Of a DNA stretch of 27,783 nucleotides, positions 1 through 7,267 are shown piece by piece. Position numbers and translations under genes: made by a program. Source of the stretch: JAJZAM01 sp027391075 (lineage in GTDB: Bacteria; Actinomycetota; Acidimicrobiia; Acidimicrobiales; Palsa-688); assembly GCA_027391075.1 (NCBI GenBank), contig DAHYHI010000114.1:1-27783 (forward strand), read 5' to 3'. The notes under the pieces are model-generated. The model made no database searches and was not told where the DNA came from. It worked only from the letters and a program-made list of their open reading frames with translations. Positions within the stretch are counted from its first letter, which is position 1. Every line of letters begins with the position of its first letter.

Positions 1-136
1 CGAACTCTTCACGGTGCTAGAAGAAGCTGACCTCTCTCCCTGCGTCCTGACCGGCCCAGTGGCTGGGACGTTGCGCACAGTGCCGGCTCAACCGGGCACA
101 TCAACAGCCCAGACACGTCTATAGAACTCAGATTAA

Positions 137-274
137 ACCGGCCAGGAACTACAAGCCGACATATTCAAGTACATCGAAGTCCATTACAAACGGAAACGGC
201 TACATTTCACACTTGACTACATGACCCCACAACAGTACCACTATTCATACGAGGAGCCCGCGGGAGCAGCATAA
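137..274 (+). pseudogene. IS3-family transposase (OrfB), C-terminal remnant
   Basis: The frame reads TGQELQADIFKYIEVHYKRK and continues RLHFTLDYMTPQQY before a TAA stop at 272-274. The pattern YIEVxYxRKRLHxTLxYxTPxxY is the classic C-terminus of the IS3-family OrfB integrase (rve domain), which catalyses insertion of IS3 elements. Only about 45 residues remain: an in-frame TAA lies at 134-136 and I could not find the catalytic DDE core in any frame between 1 and 134. The bases after the stop are rich in C and A and may include the old element end, but I cannot identify an inverted repeat partner. This is a dead element end, perhaps cut by the window edge or by decay. Confidence 0.8.
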
Positions 275-703
275 TCAAACCACAACAAAACCGGGGAAAC
301 CCCAGGACCCCCTCGAACTCAACCAAGAGCGCAACGAGGAGGTCCTCACGCGAACAGGACATCCCCAAGCTGACCTCAAACCAGCGACACCGCAACCACC
401 AACAACATCCCCAGCTCCCCAGCCAGAGAGTCGCTCAACAGGTCGGCTCGGCGGAAGGATTGCTGGATCAGCTAGATCGCGCCCCATGGCCAGCTCGAGA
501 CGGGAAGTCCAGTCATCTGGGAACGGTATCTTCATGTTCTGTCGGATCGCCTCGGCGGCGGCGGCCGCCTCACGCGCCAAGGGCAACATCCAACAGTTTC
601 GATGTCCCCCGTTGGCGTCACCGTCACCCTTTCGTGACAGAGCGCACGCGGGGCAGTAAAGGGAGAGGCACAAATTTCGATCGTCTTTAAGCTCTGCGAA
701 CAT
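275..703 (-). CDS. Hypothetical protein, 142 codons, doubtful
   Basis: This open frame starts at ATG 703, 27 bp after the TAG of the TPR fragment and in the same frame. The first 100 residues have some protein-like character (a CPAC pair near residue 18, then an alanine-rich helix and a KIPFPDDW segment). The last 40 residues look like non-coding translation and run into the IS3 remnant. No ribosome site is visible before the ATG; an inverted pair GAGAC/GTCTC lies just upstream. I do not recognise a family. It may be the 3' part of a gene truncated by the IS3 insertion, or a chance frame. Confidence 0.25.
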   Translation of the reverse strand: MFAELKDDRNLCLSLYCPACALSRKGDGDANGGHRNCWMLPLAREAAAAAEAIRQNMKIPFPDDWTSRLELAMGRDLADPAILPPSRPVERLSGWGAGDVVGGCGVAGLRSAWGCPVRVRTSSLRSWLSSRGSWGFPGFVVV

Positions 704-730
704 GGTTGCAGAGACTGCAGCGTCTCTAAC

Positions 731-1120
731 CTAGTCGTCTATGTCGCAGTTATAGAACTTGCCGATCCCCCGATGCAGCAAGCTTGTCGCCTGGCCATGT
801 AGGTCCCCCAGGGCGTGCTGAACGGTTAGGGCCTCATACGCCCATCCGATACACCGTGTAGGACTACCACTGGTGGCCTCTAATAGAGCGACATTCGACG
901 ACGCCAGGGCCGCTTCATAGGCGAGGTCCGGCTGCTTGCAAAGATCGAAACCGCCTAGAAAGTTCTCTCGTGCGAGATCCAAGTTTCCGTCGAACAAGGC
1001 CACCAGACCTTGATGATTGAGGAGTCGAGCTTGTCTCGAATAGTTGTTGTGTTCGTAGACCACGTACTGGTCGCCAAGTAACTCGATGATTTGCTCCATC
1101 CAGCGGCGCCCCTCGGCCAT
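731..1120 (-). CDS. TPR-repeat regulator fragment (MalT/AfsR-like helical domain)
   Basis: The 129 residues read as paired helices of tetratricopeptide type: EGRRWMEQIIELLG, then LLNHQGLVALFDGNLDLARE, AALASSNVALLEATSG and ALTVQHALGDLHGQATSLLH. The EGRRWxE start is typical of the C-terminal TPR region of LuxR/AfsR-type transcription activators, where such repeats bind partners or effectors; no DNA-binding or ATPase domain is present here. The ATG has a GAGGGACGGG stretch upstream. A second open frame ends at the TAG 1123-1125, two bases before this ATG, and can be traced back to about 1257; adding one base in the GGG at 1126-1128 would join it to this frame as one longer protein. The gene is therefore probably a truncated or frameshifted regulator. 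Confidence 0.5.
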   Translation of the reverse strand: MAEGRRWMEQIIELLGDQYVVYEHNNYSRQARLLNHQGLVALFDGNLDLARENFLGGFDLCKQPDLAYEAALASSNVALLEATSGSPTRCIGWAYEALTVQHALGDLHGQATSLLHRGIGKFYNCDIDD

Positions 1121-1262
1121 TTCTACCCGTCCCTCTTGCCTGGGCCGGCGATCAATGTGGCTGTTAGCTCACCTGCCAGCGTTTGACAGAAGCTGACAAC
1201 TGACGGCACGTACAGTTCGTATTCTCCTGAATCCCGCCAATTTGGAGCTGCGAACGGTCAGC

Positions 1263-1412
1263 TCAGTTCTTGATCGCTGAGAGCACCTCGAGTCCACCCA
1301 CATCCTTGTGTTGCAGACTCTGCATGAGCGTCTGAGCAGCCGCACCACCTTCGAACACGGCAAGCAGGTTTAGCACCATCACCTCGATATCGGGGATGTT
1401 CACCCTTTCCAT
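1263..1412 (-). CDS. Small protein of 49 residues, unknown
   Basis: ATG at 1412 is preceded by a strong AGGAGG ribosome site 7 bases upstream, and the frame runs to a TGA at 1263-1265. The product starts MERVNIPDIEVMVLNLLAVF and is acidic-hydrophobic, with one likely amphipathic helix, no cysteine and no membrane segment of full length. Codons favour G or C in the third position, as expected for a real gene here. It lies upstream of, and on the same strand as, the TPR fragment at 731-1120, so the two may have formed one transcript. I do not recognise the family; a small regulator or signalling peptide read by the TPR protein is possible but unproven. Confidence 0.5.
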   Translation of the reverse strand: MERVNIPDIEVMVLNLLAVFEGGAAAQTLMQSLQHKDVGGLEVLSAIKN

Positions 1413-1639
1413 CCCAGTCCCTCCTAGATCACTTCAGCCAAAACCTCTCTGCTGCGACAGGAGCGAAGTGTGCTCAGTTGGCACGACCAAGTTTACTCCG
1501 CGCTCACTGTGCGAGCCAGGGACGTTTCGAGCGGCTCTCGGGCGCAGGGCGCTGAGCGCGCCGGGTGGTCGCCTCGGCGCGGTTGCCCCCACCTAGGCGG
1601 ACGACCCCCTGGCACGCGAAGAAGTGGCAGTATCGCTCC

Positions 1640-2011
1640 GTGCGAGTTCTCCGTATCGATCACGTGCAACTGGCCATGCCGCCCGGCCGGGAGGCCGAGG
1701 CACGTGCCTTCTACGCAGACCTTTTCGGCATCCCCGAGACCGAGAAGCCCCCAAACCTCGCCGTGAGGGGCGGGTGTTGGTTCGAGAACGACACAGTGAA
1801 AGTCCACCTCGGAGTGGAAGCCGACTTCCATCCGGCCCGTAAAGCGCACCCGGCCCTGATCGTCGACGACGTCGCTTCGCTCGTCGCCACCATGCACCAA
1901 GCGGGAGTCACTGTGCTCGCCGACGAACCCCTCGACGGCTACACGCGGGTTTACGTCGACGACCCTTTCGGGAATCGGATCGAGCTGATGGAGCCGCACG
2001 CCTCTTTGTGA
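1640..2011 (+). CDS. VOC-family (glyoxalase/bleomycin-resistance fold) protein
   Basis: The 123-residue product is one vicinal-oxygen-chelate domain made of two beta-alpha-beta-beta-beta units. It begins MRVLRIDHVQLAMPPGREAE and ends with DPFGNRIELMEP, the usual C-terminal strand. Likely metal ligands are H8 in DHVQL, H70 in KAHPAL and E115 in NRIELME. The family includes glyoxalases, dioxygenases and resistance proteins, and the substrate cannot be told from sequence. I chose GTG 1640 because the fold starts with VLRIDHVQL; an ATG at 1565 in the same frame would add 25 low-quality residues. The ribosome site (GAAGAAG) is weak. It stands alone, 134 bp before the next gene. Confidence 0.85.
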   Translation: MRVLRIDHVQLAMPPGREAEARAFYADLFGIPETEKPPNLAVRGGCWFENDTVKVHLGVEADFHPARKAHPALIVDDVASLVATMHQAGVTVLADEPLDGYTRVYVDDPFGNRIELMEPHASL

Positions 2012-2060
2012 AATCCGGACCGCTCTGCCAGCGGGTCCCCGCGAAGCGGTAACCTAGGAA

Positions 2061-2072
2061 CAGAAGCTTCTG
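2061..2072. repeat. 12-bp perfect palindrome upstream of the hemerythrin-like gene
   Basis: CAGAAGCTTCTG reads the same on both strands. It lies 73 bp before the start codon at 2146 and 22 bp before a second inverted repeat (2094-2123). It could be an operator for the downstream gene; no regulator is identified. Confidence 0.35.
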
Positions 2073-2093
2073 CTCCAGACCCGGCGAACAAGT

Positions 2094-2123
2094 TTCGAGT
2101 CGGCCCATCCGGGCTGACTCGAA
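2094..2123 (+). promoter_or_regulatory. Strong hairpin in the leader of the hemerythrin-like gene
   Basis: The arm TTCGAGTCGGCCC (2094-2106) pairs with GGGCTGACTCGAA (2111-2123) around a 4-base loop, ATCC. All 13 positions pair if one G-U pair is allowed in RNA. It ends 22 bp before the ATG at 2146, just ahead of the GGGAGAG ribosome site. There is no T-run after it, so it is more likely a leader or operator element than a terminator. It could also end transcription from the VOC gene. Confidence 0.45.
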
Positions 2124-2145
2124 CCCGAAGGGAGAGTGCACGAAG

Positions 2146-3453
2146 ATGCCAGAGCACGACGAAGTTGGCCTCACGGATAGCTCGCTGAGGGATCTGCTGG
2201 CCTCCTACGACGACGGTGTTCGGGATGCTTTGCGTGACGTTGCTGACGCTACGGAAGGCACCAGCCGCGTTCAGGCGCTCTTTGTCTTACGTAGAGCGAT
2301 CTCGGTGCACGATTCGGTAGTCGGTGCGTCGCTGTGCCCTCTGCTCGAGAATCTCCCAAACGGTCCCCGCGTGGCGCAACAGCTTCGCCGCGGATGCGAG
2401 GAGCGGGCGACCCTGCTGGCCCGGTTCCAAGACATCAGCCAAGGCACCCAACCGCACAACGTCTACCCAGTATTCGGAGCGGAGATCGAACAGATCATTA
2501 CCGACCTTCGACACAGTTTCGACCGCCACGTCGACGTTGAGGCGACCGAAGTCAGCGACCTGCTGCAGGATGCTGGAGACAGCGCGAAGCCGGAGGTGGT
2601 GGCCGCGAGAATGGCCATAGAGGCGCGCCGCGCGCCCGTTCGGGCACACCCGAGGACTTCACGACACCCCCGGTCGAAGCTCTCACAGTCGATCCGGCGA
2701 AATCTCGACCGCATGCACGAGTGGAACGACTCCCACCATGCCTGGTCCTCCTCCAAGCTCGAAGTCACGGCGCCGATCCGTCGACCGAGGCAGTACACAC
2801 GTCACCCGCCATCGATCCCCGAGCTGCTCGCCGGCTACGACGAGACCGTCGAGGCGATAGTAACTGAGCTATCGAACGCCGATCTGAGCGGGGCACGACG
2901 AGCCGAGGCGGCCTACCGGCTCGGGGCGGCTCTAACCGTTCACGACTCGATCCTCGGAGGCACCCTGTGCCGGCTACTTGAGGCAGTACCTGAAGGCCAA
3001 GCCGCCTCGGCATTGTTGAGGGAAGGATGCCACAAGCGCGAAGGCCTGCTCCAAGAGTGGAACCACCTGATAGAACACTCGTCGCCTTCCGACCTCTTCG
3101 ACACCAAAGCGGTCGAGGCGAACCGGATCATCGACGAGCTAGTCGCCAGCTTCGAGACCCACAAGACGCACGATACGAGCGACGTGTCCACTGTCGTCGA
3201 GCGGCTCCAACAACGCCCCTGGAAGTACCGCGGCACCGGCCTCATAAACATCGACCAGACACCGGTCTGGCCGAACCCGGAGCCTGGCTCTTTGGCTGCT
3301 CAAATGGCTCTATGGGCTGAAAAGTCGCCCACTCAGCCGCATCCGCTCCTCCACAGACATCCCACGAGCCGACTCGTCCGCGACCTGAATCGCTACGCTG
3401 ACCACTGGCGGGTCCGGCGCCGTTGCCAACGAGGCTGGCCAACCCTCAAATGA
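2146..3453 (+). CDS. Tandem hemerythrin-like (HHE) domain protein, degenerate metal sites
   Basis: The 435-residue protein contains the same module twice, about residues 14-142 and 222-357. Each copy has a LLAxYD helix, a SVHDSVVG/TVHDSILG helix, an ERATLLARF/KREGLLQEW helix and a final DLxxSFxxH helix. This is the four-helix layout of bacterial hemerythrin-like HHE domains, which normally bind a di-iron centre. In copy 1, H55 and the H128-x3-E132 pair survive, but the expected glutamate after H55 is gone. Copy 2 keeps H266 and H339 but loses more ligands. A basic, His-rich linker (about 160-220) joins the modules. Start ATG 2146 follows GGGAGAG. It may be a structural or regulatory derivative that no longer holds two irons; function unknown. 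Confidence 0.6.
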   Translation: MPEHDEVGLTDSSLRDLLASYDDGVRDALRDVADATEGTSRVQALFVLRRAISVHDSVVGASLCPLLENLPNGPRVAQQLRRGCEERATLLARFQDISQGTQPHNVYPVFGAEIEQIITDLRHSFDRHVDVEATEVSDLLQDAGDSAKPEVVAARMAIEARRAPVRAHPRTSRHPRSKLSQSIRRNLDRMHEWNDSHHAWSSSKLEVTAPIRRPRQYTRHPPSIPELLAGYDETVEAIVTELSNADLSGARRAEAAYRLGAALTVHDSILGGTLCRLLEAVPEGQAASALLREGCHKREGLLQEWNHLIEHSSPSDLFDTKAVEANRIIDELVASFETHKTHDTSDVSTVVERLQQRPWKYRGTGLINIDQTPVWPNPEPGSLAAQMALWAEKSPTQPHPLLHRHPTSRLVRDLNRYADHWRVRRRCQRGWPTLK

Positions 3454-3495
3454 TCTGGCACTTGCCGTAAGTTCCGCCGACTTCAAAGTTGAAGG

Positions 3496-3521
3496 GGCCT
3501 CTCGCCCCCCTTCGGGAGGCC
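3496..3521. terminator. Possible bidirectional terminator hairpin
   Basis: GGCCTC (3496-3501) pairs with GAGGCC (3516-3521) around a C-rich loop. It sits between two convergent genes, 43 bp after one stop codon and 21 bp after the other. There is no clear T-run on either side, so termination is inferred from position. Confidence 0.35.
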
Positions 3522-3541
3522 GTGGACAGCCTGCCATCCAC

Positions 3542-4537
3542 TCAACGATTCGGGTGGGAACTTCCGGTAGCCGTGAAGGCGCTGTCAGGGGTCCCGTGGA
3601 AACACCCAATGGTGTATGGGTATTCGAGGGTGGCGTCGTAGTGGTAGACGTCTTGGACTTTGCCGTTCCAAAGCACAGGCGAGGTGGTCCCGTGACAGGA
3701 GTCGAGGTCCGCGTTGGTGACGAGCTGGCCGGCCGAGTTGTACTGCACGTAGATGCCGTACCCGTCAGCGGCGTAGCCCACCAAAGTAGATGACCCCGCA
3801 GCGTGGCTTGCGGCGTCAACCATGAAAGGTGGAACGAAGTGGTGGTGGAGCATGTCTGGACCGTCGGGATGTTCGTCCCACTGGTCGAATATCTCGTGCG
3901 CCCCTCCGTCGAGACCTGCGGCGTCAAGGGCGTTGAAGAGGAACACTCCGTCCTCTAAGACTCCGATCGGACCCATCCCCACACAACTCGGCGACGCCGC
4001 CGCCACCGGGTTTAGCGGCAACGTGATAGTCGTCGGATGCGAAGCGACGTGGTTCGGGTTGTGGTCGTATTGGAAGGTCGGATCCGCCGACGTCACCGGA
4101 AAGACTCCCGTCGGATGATCGGTGGGAAGGTCGTCGGTCACGATCGTCCTGGTGTTGGCCGACACCGTGACGGTGTAGGTGGCGTCGGGCCAAGTCACAG
4201 ACCCGGCCGAGTGCGGCTTGGTCAGCGAGTCCCACGTTCCCGCCGACGCGTTGATCCATGGCCCGTCCGGATTTTGAGGGCGATGGAAGTTGGTCACACA
4301 AGAATCCACGTAGCCGACCTTGGGGACGTTCGACAGGTGGCCGTCGCCTATCGGTATCGCCGCTGGGTTCACTCCGCCAGCCGCCGAGCTCGGAATCGAT
4401 GAGGTCGAAGTCGATGAGCTCGAAGTCGATGAGCTCGACGCTGTCGGGCTCGACGTGCAAGACGTCAGTAACCCGGCTGCGACGACCGACAGTAGTGCTG
4501 CGCGCCCGGCCATAGTTTGACAGCTAACTGGCCTCAA
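3542..4537 (-). CDS. YHYH-domain secreted lipoprotein
   Basis: The 331-residue product has an N-terminal signal with a lipobox, LLTSC (Cys27), so it is probably a membrane-anchored lipoprotein. A Ser/Thr-rich linker (about residues 28-55) is encoded by 15-bp repeats. The C-terminal part carries DMLHHHF, a DGYGIYV segment, LDSCHG, PVLWNGK, VYHYDATLEYPYTIGCFHG: the signature of the YHYH domain family, of unknown function and often called a metal-binding candidate because of its histidines. Here the name motif reads YHYD. The TTG at 4537 is preferred: AAGGAG lies 6 bases before it, while ATG 4513 has no ribosome site. It lies 75 bp downstream of the HNH gene on the same strand and may share its transcript. 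Confidence 0.8.
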   Translation of the reverse strand: MRPVSCQTMAGRAALLSVVAAGLLTSCTSSPTASSSSTSSSSTSTSSIPSSAAGGVNPAAIPIGDGHLSNVPKVGYVDSCVTNFHRPQNPDGPWINASAGTWDSLTKPHSAGSVTWPDATYTVTVSANTRTIVTDDLPTDHPTGVFPVTSADPTFQYDHNPNHVASHPTTITLPLNPVAAASPSCVGMGPIGVLEDGVFLFNALDAAGLDGGAHEIFDQWDEHPDGPDMLHHHFVPPFMVDAASHAAGSSTLVGYAADGYGIYVQYNSAGQLVTNADLDSCHGTTSPVLWNGKVQDVYHYDATLEYPYTIGCFHGTPDSAFTATGSSHPNR

Positions 4538-4612
4538 TAGTCACTCCTTGCTGATTGCTGGTTCGAGTGCAGCAGTTTGAGCGCCAAATGTTAAGAAAGT
4601 GCAATCATCTCG

Positions 4613-6088
4613 TTATGATCGTGTGATAACAAGGGCGCCAGCGCGCCGAGCTCGTTTCAAGTGACGCGTTCGGGTAACGTTGAGCTCGGATGGTCCGGTG
4701 GTCCCTAGGTAGGTTTCATCAGGTCGGTAGAAGTGGAGTTGTCGGTTAGGGTCACCTTGAATGCCGTAACCCTTGTGAATCATTCGGTGATGTCTGCGAC
4801 ATAGAAGGCAGCCGTTATCAGTGTCGGTCGGGCCGTCCGCTTGCCACGGTTGGATGTGGTGAATGTCGACGAAGCTGTGGGTACATCCCGGAAAGCGGCA
4901 GCGGCCACCGTCGCGCACTGTTATGGCTCGACGCTGGGAAGTGTTCCACTCCCGGGTTCGCCGTCCCAGCCTGAGCGGTTCGCCCGCTTCGCTCACCACG
5001 TGGCGCACGGTGGCAGCGTCGCACGCTACGGTGCGGGCCTCCGAGATGGCGACTGGCGTGCCGTCAAGCAGGGACACGACCGGGCTGTCAACAGTAGCGA
5101 GGAGATGAACCACGTAGCGGTCGTCGCCGGCGGCTCCCCCGCCATCCGATCCGGCCGCAGCGGCGGCGACCATGTCCATGAAAGCGTCGGCCATCCGGGC
5201 CTGCCTGCCGGTTTGTTCCATGGGTGCTTCACTGTCTACACGTGGAGACTCCCCCACGGACCCTCCCGGGGAGTCTTGGGGTTCGAACTCCCAGGGGTCA
5301 CCGTAATTGTCTACACGTGGAGACTCCCCTGATGGCTCGACCCCTTGCTCCCCCGCCGGCTCGGCGGGCCGGTATGCCAGATCGATGAAAGCTTGCAGGG
5401 TCCTAGCAAAGCTTTCTAAGTCCAAGTCGGACAAGGTGATGGTCACCTGTCCATAACCGTCAGTCCCTCGGGTGAAACGCACTCCCCGCTTGGCTTCGGC
5501 CTCGTCGGCTACAGGTTTGTCTTGGGAACTGTAGCGCTCATAGGTCCGTACGAGCTTCTCGATGTCGAGGATGCTCACCCCGACCGCCGAGGCGAACTCC
5601 ACGATGGCCTCATCGACCTCGGCTGTGGGATCTTCCATACGGGTAATGGCCCGCACCGCCGAGTACGACAACCGTCCCGCCCCGAACGCCTCGGCGATGA
5701 CGGGACGGCGGAACAACTCTCGGGCTACCCGTATCCGCTCGAACGCTGTCGAGCGGGCCATACCAGTCGCCCACATGAGCCACGAGCAGCAACTGAGGGA
5801 ACCGTCCAAGGCCCACAGCTGCCCGCGGTCGAACTCGCCGAGACGATCCAGCCACCCCGCTTCACCCCGGTCCATCAAAGCACGATTGTCCGCCAGCCAC
5901 CTACCCAAGCCGGCCACCCCTACCCCGGCCCGACCTCCGAGGGCGGGCCCTGGGCATTCGCTGTCCTCCATTGCCTCCCCGGCTATGCCCGCCTGCGCGC
6001 CGGAAGTCGCCTCGCCGCGAGCTGGCCACCCATCGTCCTGCTCGCTCATAGCGGCCACGCCGCCACAACCGGGTTCGAAGTCCATCAC
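4613..6088 (-). CDS. DUF222 / 13E12-repeat type HNH endonuclease
   Basis: The N-terminal half carries the DUF222 region (GELDRLGEFDR-like helices, then SLSCCSWLMWATGMARSTA). The C-terminal half has the zinc-linked HNH motif: CRFPGCTHSFVDIHHIQPW, then CLLCRRHH. Such proteins are abundant in actinobacteria, where some 13E12 copies are SOS-induced; their substrate is not well known. A low-complexity acidic insert (about 4613+610 to 4613+730) contains two copies of a 21-bp repeat. The frame is open to 6208, but I chose GTG 6088: GAGGAG lies 7 bases upstream, whereas ATG 6157 lies only 5 bases beyond a LexA-like box and overlaps a -10 element. Length 491 residues. Confidence 0.85.
   Translation of the reverse strand: MMDFEPGCGGVAAMSEQDDGWPARGEATSGAQAGIAGEAMEDSECPGPALGGRAGVGVAGLGRWLADNRALMDRGEAGWLDRLGEFDRGQLWALDGSLSCCSWLMWATGMARSTAFERIRVARELFRRPVIAEAFGAGRLSYSAVRAITRMEDPTAEVDEAIVEFASAVGVSILDIEKLVRTYERYSSQDKPVADEAEAKRGVRFTRGTDGYGQVTITLSDLDLESFARTLQAFIDLAYRPAEPAGEQGVEPSGESPRVDNYGDPWEFEPQDSPGGSVGESPRVDSEAPMEQTGRQARMADAFMDMVAAAAAGSDGGGAAGDDRYVVHLLATVDSPVVSLLDGTPVAISEARTVACDAATVRHVVSEAGEPLRLGRRTREWNTSQRRAITVRDGGRCRFPGCTHSFVDIHHIQPWQADGPTDTDNGCLLCRRHHRMIHKGYGIQGDPNRQLHFYRPDETYLGTTGPSELNVTRTRHLKRARRAGALVITRS
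5234..5329 (-). repeat. Pair of identical 21-bp direct repeats inside the HNH gene
   Basis: The same 21 bases occur at 5234-5254 and 5309-5329, each encoding ESPRVD on the minus strand in a Pro/Gly/Glu-rich insert. This looks like slippage or unequal recombination in a flexible linker and keeps the frame. Confidence 0.7.
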
Positions 6089-6155
6089 GCCTGCACTCCT
6101 CAGGAGAAAGCCGACACCGAAGGAGACCGCCAGGTGGGCCTCGATACCAAACTTC

Positions 6156-6178
6156 ATTCTAGCAGAACATACGTTCGA
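6156..6178 (-). promoter_or_regulatory. LexA (SOS) box and -10 element of the HNH gene
   Basis: On the minus strand, TCGAAC-GTAT-GTTCTG (6178 to 6163) matches 10 of 12 fixed positions of the actinobacterial LexA box TCGAAC-N4-GTTCGA. It is followed at once by TAGAAT (6161 to 6156), a good -10 hexamer. LexA bound here would cover the spacer of the promoter and block it until DNA damage. The placement argues that transcription begins near 6148 and that the start codon lies downstream, at 6088. Confidence 0.65.
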
Positions 6179-6282
6179 TACACGTAAGAATCCGGGCCGG
6201 TGGCCCAACTAAACCTCATCGCAGCCCGAGCTTGCTCTATGGGCAACTCCCCCATCACAACTGTGTGCGCGCCGTGTAGCGG

Positions 6283-6295
6283 TCACGAACCGTGA
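6283..6295. promoter_or_regulatory. Short inverted repeat in a divergent intergenic region
   Basis: TCACG-AAC-CGTGA lies between the LexA-controlled HNH gene and the coiled-coil gene at 6424. Its size suits an operator, but there is no other evidence. Confidence 0.2.
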
Positions 6296-6423
6296 GTGTC
6301 GCGTTGTCTCATCGACTTGCTAATCTGGAAGCGGCGTCGCCAGCAGACGCTACTACCTCGCAGCGGTCTTTCCGCAGCCGAACAAGGCAGACCGGGCAGC
6401 CCACTCCGAGGGAGGAAACCGCA

Positions 6424-7242
6424 ATGACAGGAGGCCCCACAACCACTGTAGCTACCAGGGAGGAAGTTCAACGGCTTATCAATGCCCTCAGAGCAGACCC
6501 GACTCTACGTGACGAGCTTGAGCGCGCCATTCTCGCCGACAAGCTGCTCCACCTACCCGAGCAAGTAGCCATCCTCATTGACATCATGCGAAGTTTCGCC
6601 GAGGCTGCGGACACGCAGTTCGCTGCGCTGCACAAGCGCCTCGGCAATGTCGAGGCCGACGTCAGCACCCTCAAAGCCGACGTCAACACCCTAAAAGCCG
6701 ACGTCAGCACCCTAAAAGCCGACGTCAGCACCCTAAAAGCCGACGTCAACACCCTCGAGGCCGACGTCAACACCCTAAAAGCCGACGTCAACACCCTAAA
6801 AGCCGACGTCAACACCCTAAAGACCGACTCGGGCAAGACCAGGGGGAAGCTCTTGGAGGAGCAGGTCCGTCACAACCCTGGAAGGTTCCTGGGCCGGTAC
6901 GCTCGCCGGCTAAAGGCATTGTCCGTCGACGACGTGCTGGACTCTAACGGAGTGGCCCTCGACGACGAAAAATATGGCGTCTTCTCGCGAGCAGACGCCT
7001 TCCTTGCCGGTTCCGAGCGAGGAACCGGACATGCGACCGTGATAGTAGTCGAGGCCACATGGCGGGTTTCGACAGACGACGTGAAGCGAACAGCCGCCTG
7101 GGTCAGCCTCCTTAACTCGGTCGGTGTCCTTGCCCGTGGTGCGATCATCTCGGTGGAGCCCCCACGTGACAGCGTACGCCGGGCAGCTGAGGCGGAGTCT
7201 CTGTGGGTAGTCGTCGACTCCTACGACCAAAGCGCCGCTTGA
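6424..7242 (+). CDS. Coiled-coil protein with C-terminal PD-(D/E)XK-like domain
   Basis: The 272-residue product has three parts. Residues 10-70 are helical. Residues 77-133 are about eight near-identical heptads of the form LKADVNT or LKADVST, a textbook coiled coil. Residues 150-270 alternate strands and helices (ADAFL, then VIVVEATWRVSTDDVKRTAAW, then GAIISVEPP, then LWVVVDS), which resembles the nuclease-like tail of DUF3782-type proteins with the same coiled-coil layout. In the nuclease motif the expected E-x-K reads E210-A-T212, so catalysis is doubtful. I chose ATG 6424 because GGAGGAAA lies 5 bases upstream; the open frame begins at GTG 6292. It is likely cytoplasmic and oligomeric. 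Exact role unknown. Confidence 0.65.
   Translation: MTGGPTTTVATREEVQRLINALRADPTLRDELERAILADKLLHLPEQVAILIDIMRSFAEAADTQFAALHKRLGNVEADVSTLKADVNTLKADVSTLKADVSTLKADVNTLEADVNTLKADVNTLKADVNTLKTDSGKTRGKLLEEQVRHNPGRFLGRYARRLKALSVDDVLDSNGVALDDEKYGVFSRADAFLAGSERGTGHATVIVVEATWRVSTDDVKRTAAWVSLLNSVGVLARGAIISVEPPRDSVRRAAEAESLWVVVDSYDQSAA
6652..6822 (+). repeat. 21-bp tandem repeats encoding heptads
   Basis: About eight copies of a 21-bp unit of the type GTCAACACCCTAAAAGCCGA(C) follow one another without spacers. Each encodes one heptad of the coiled coil at 6424-7242. Near identity at the DNA level points to recent expansion, and copy number may vary between strains. Confidence 0.9.
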
Positions 7243-7267
7243 GCACACCTGGTAACAAACTGCGACC

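Noticed and set aside
6652..6822. CRISPR array
   Set aside because: The repeats are contiguous without spacers and keep a coding frame.
6468..6836. 122-codon minus-strand frame with repeated FRVLTSA units
   Set aside because: It is the antisense reading of the 21-bp heptad repeats. The plus frame has the ribosome site and a real coiled-coil pattern.
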